Assembly (NCBI GenBank): GCA_036785705.1
Contig: JAWUZG010000001.1
Coordinates: 9,936,001 to 10,000,000, forward strand
Reading direction: 5' to 3'
Source of the DNA: Acanthornis magna
Taxonomy: Eukaryota; Chordata; Aves; Passeriformes; Acanthizidae
DNA: 64,000 nt
The first letter of the stretch is position 1. Every line of letters starts with the position of its first letter. Position numbers and translations under genes: made by a program. Positions 61,701 to 64,000 of this stretch are shown piece after piece. Under the pieces are notes generated by a model. That model did no database searches. It saw nothing but the letters and a program-made list of their open reading frames with translations, and had not been told where the DNA came from.

Positions 61701-63199
61701 AGGTGGAGGCTCCAGCCCATGATGATTTCTACAGCACTTCAACAAGACCAAATGGCATTTGTAGTTTGACAAGGAAAGCTCCCAAACTGAGTTGTTTTCC
61801 TAAATACATATCCCAAAGACCAAGCACAAGTTTTTGGTGTGGAGACAGGGCATTCTGGGTGAATTGTTTCAACCTGTGTTTTGCAAATGGGTCTATTGTA
61901 GTCATTTCTCAAAAAGACACAATATGAATCAAAAATCAATTCACATGTTGAGATATTCATTTTGAGTAATAGTACCGGGGGAAAAAAACAAGCCAGAAGT
62001 GCTCTGTTGCAATATTTTTTAAATGAAATGGTCTTGGCTTTGTTATCTAATACTGTTTTGTTCTAAAATTGATCTATGTTTAGTGTTAATAAATAGTAAA
62101 AATACGTGAAAAGTGAGTAATGTATCTGACTGGATATTAGTTTTCCCTAATTTATTTTCAGTTTGGCCACCAAACAGGAAAATCAATTATTCTCGCAACT
62201 CCATTCAGTGTAAGTAAGTCTCTTCCAGCATATTGGTCTCCACAGTTTTCTCCTCTATTATGGAGACTCTTAACAGTTATATTAACTTGTGGTTTTCCCC
62301 AGATGATCACTTCTGACATTTTCACTTACATAAATCCCCTTTAAATTTTTCTGCTGTTAGTTGTGATTATAATGAGTTAGCCTCTACTGTAAGTTTCATT
62401 AAAATAGTGTTTATTGCCTCCTTTGGATAATGAAGCTATTATTTAAAATTGTATCTAACAAGGATCGACTGGGTATGTGACTAAATATTGCTCCGACGTT
62501 GGTTTGGATTATTTTCATTGTCTTTCAAGAGGTTTCCAGTAAAGAGCCTACCCAAGTCACTTCGAAAATTTTGGCCAAGATACTATAAAATGCAGTATCA
62601 TGTTCTCCAAGAAAATCAGAATGCTATCCCACTTCCCTCTTATTGCCATTTAAATGGCAAGAGCTATGTTGGATAATACATGCTGTGTAAATTCCCACTG
62701 TTTACTGCTTTAGTTTCATTTGCCTCTTCATGTTGGTGGCCATCTCCATCTATTTTCCCCATCATTCTACACATTGTACACTTTATTATGCAAAGTGTAA
62801 TAATATTGTATTTGTTCCCACTGTAAAAACCTTGATACCATTTTTCAGAGCTATTAAAGGATTGGCTTTACTTAACAGCTGTTTACCTTGGTACCACCTT
62901 TAAGATGAAAAATTAGTTTAGAGACATTTTTGGGCCAACTATAATTTCAGCAGTACATGTGAAGTAAATATTTATTCAAATGACTGCTGGGGGGGGGGGG
63001 GGGAAGGAGACATTCCAGAAATCCAGTTGCATCAGGAGAAGGACCAAAAGTCTATAAAATGTGTTGTTCTATTTCTCAGTGGAAAGGGAAAATTTATCAC
63101 AGATGATATAAGGACTGAAATGTGGTGGGATTTTTTTTTTTCTTCCTCCTGGGTGTTAAATTTAATCATATGATTAGTGTCATTATCTTCATTCTAAAG
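58714..63199. other. Intergenic DNA, no gene recognised
   Basis: AT-rich sequence with G runs at 60452-60460 and 62989-63003. The 144-codon frame at 61493-61927 shows no family. No RNA gene was noticed. Confidence 0.7.
62989..63003. repeat. Homopolymer G run (15)
   Basis: Fifteen consecutive G on the plus strand, about 200 bp before the LINE fragment. Confidence 0.9.
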
Positions 63200-64000
63200 A
63201 GATGAAATTCCAGGTGTGGAATAAGAATAGGTTAAAGACCATGTAGATGAGTTGCTTATTGGGGGAGCCTGCAGAAATTACTGAGGGAATTGTAAAACTT
63301 AAAGAAAAGAGGCTGAGACAATATTACAGTACATATGGGGGATGACAGGTTTTATAATATTAGGAAGATTATAAAAGACAAATACAGTGTCTGTATTTAG
63401 AAAGGGATGACGGAGGAGTATGAACATGGAGTATACAACTGAAGAAATAACAGATAGGTAAGCTTTAATTCCTAGAGCAATATGGAAATGAACAATGTTT
63501 TTTTATGAATACATGGATGATAAAATAGGGATGAGGAACACCTAATAGGGATTTACCAAGAAACGATCTTGTAAAATTTAATTTCTTCCATTCTATTACA
63601 GGATAACTTGTAGATAAAGGCAAAGGTATAGGTATCCTATATTTTGCCTCCTTTAAGGCTTTTGATGCCCTCTTAAGTAATATTCTCATAGCCAGATGAG
63701 AAAAGGTTTTTGGGTGAAGCTCCTGGAAGGTGAATGCATAGGTAGGTGGCAAGGCACACGTTAAAAGAACAGCTACTTGCAGCTCACTGATATATTGAAT
63801 GTGTGTATCTTTAGCAGTTCCACACGAGTCTGCCTTGGGTTTGGTGTTACTCAATACTGTTATTAATGGCTTGAACAGTGAAATAGGTTATATGTTTATT
63901 AAGTCACTAGATTATATTAACCTAAGTGAGCTGCAAGCACTCTGGAGACTTAAGCAGTTAAGTACTTAAGCTGTGCCCAGGTTAGTATAACCTGCTTGTC
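63200..64000 (+). mobile_element. CR1-type LINE reverse-transcriptase fragment, decayed, runs off window
   Basis: On the plus strand, FKAFD at 63652-63666 matches the RT motif A region (D.SKAFD). In the same frame phase, AVPHESALGLVLLNTVINGL (63814-63873) matches the motif GVPQGSVLGPLLFN..IN.L. Upstream, the stretch around 63550-63600 (ATTTACCAAGAAACGATC, then TTAATTTC...ACAGG) resembles the part just before motif A in these elements. TGCAAGCACTCTGGAGA near 63932 resembles the following region. The YADD-type site is decayed and a TGA interrupts the frame shortly after FKAFD, so it is non-functional. It continues past 64000. Confidence 0.7.

Noticed and set aside
63465..63854. 129-codon minus frame
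   Set aside because: The plus strand of the same bases carries LINE RT motifs; the minus frame is its antisense.

Overview
This is AT-rich vertebrate nuclear DNA, most likely from a bird. The evidence is a typical chicken-repeat-1 (CR1) 3' end at about 4.86-5.09 kb, an intron-rich gene whose exons closely match vertebrate ORC5, short introns, and LTR fragments with avian character. I cannot name the species from sequence alone. Nearly all long open frames here are chance frames in non-coding DNA. The real coding sequence is a set of short exons on the minus strand.

Region 1 (1-18.5 kb): the 5' two thirds of ORC5 (origin recognition complex subunit 5), on the minus strand. I identify eight coding exons: 15379-15489, 13800-13892, 11734-11931, 8161-8235, 5678-5789, 5191-5321, 3398-3446 and 2749-2839. 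All have GT/AG borders and matching phases, and together they give 286 complete codons with no stop. The remaining C-terminal exons (roughly 160 residues in human, from memory) lie beyond position 1. A CpG-rich promoter with a perfect NRF1 palindrome and a GC-box array sits at about 18.06-18.5 kb. It probably feeds a non-coding leader exon ending at 18340 that splices to the first coding exon near 15.56 kb.

Region 2 (18.5-19.8 kb): directly upstream of the promoter lies a minisatellite of seven exact-length 72-bp units with a 216-bp higher-order pattern and a 16-bp palindrome in several units. It is followed by an LTR-like segment. This is the most unusual part of the window.

Region 3 (19.8-64 kb): about 44 kb with no recognisable gene. 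It holds retroelement debris: a minus-strand LINE reverse-transcriptase piece at 36.7 kb, a probable solo LTR at 44.1-44.6 kb, an L2-like segment at 46.4-47.0 kb, and a plus-strand CR1-type RT fragment from 63.2 kb to the end. It also has simple repeats and several AT-rich, homeodomain-motif-dense stretches that could be conserved non-coding elements. In human, the neighbour in this direction is LHFPL3 at some distance (from memory), which would fit a long intergenic stretch. No RNA gene, CRISPR array or prokaryotic feature was seen.
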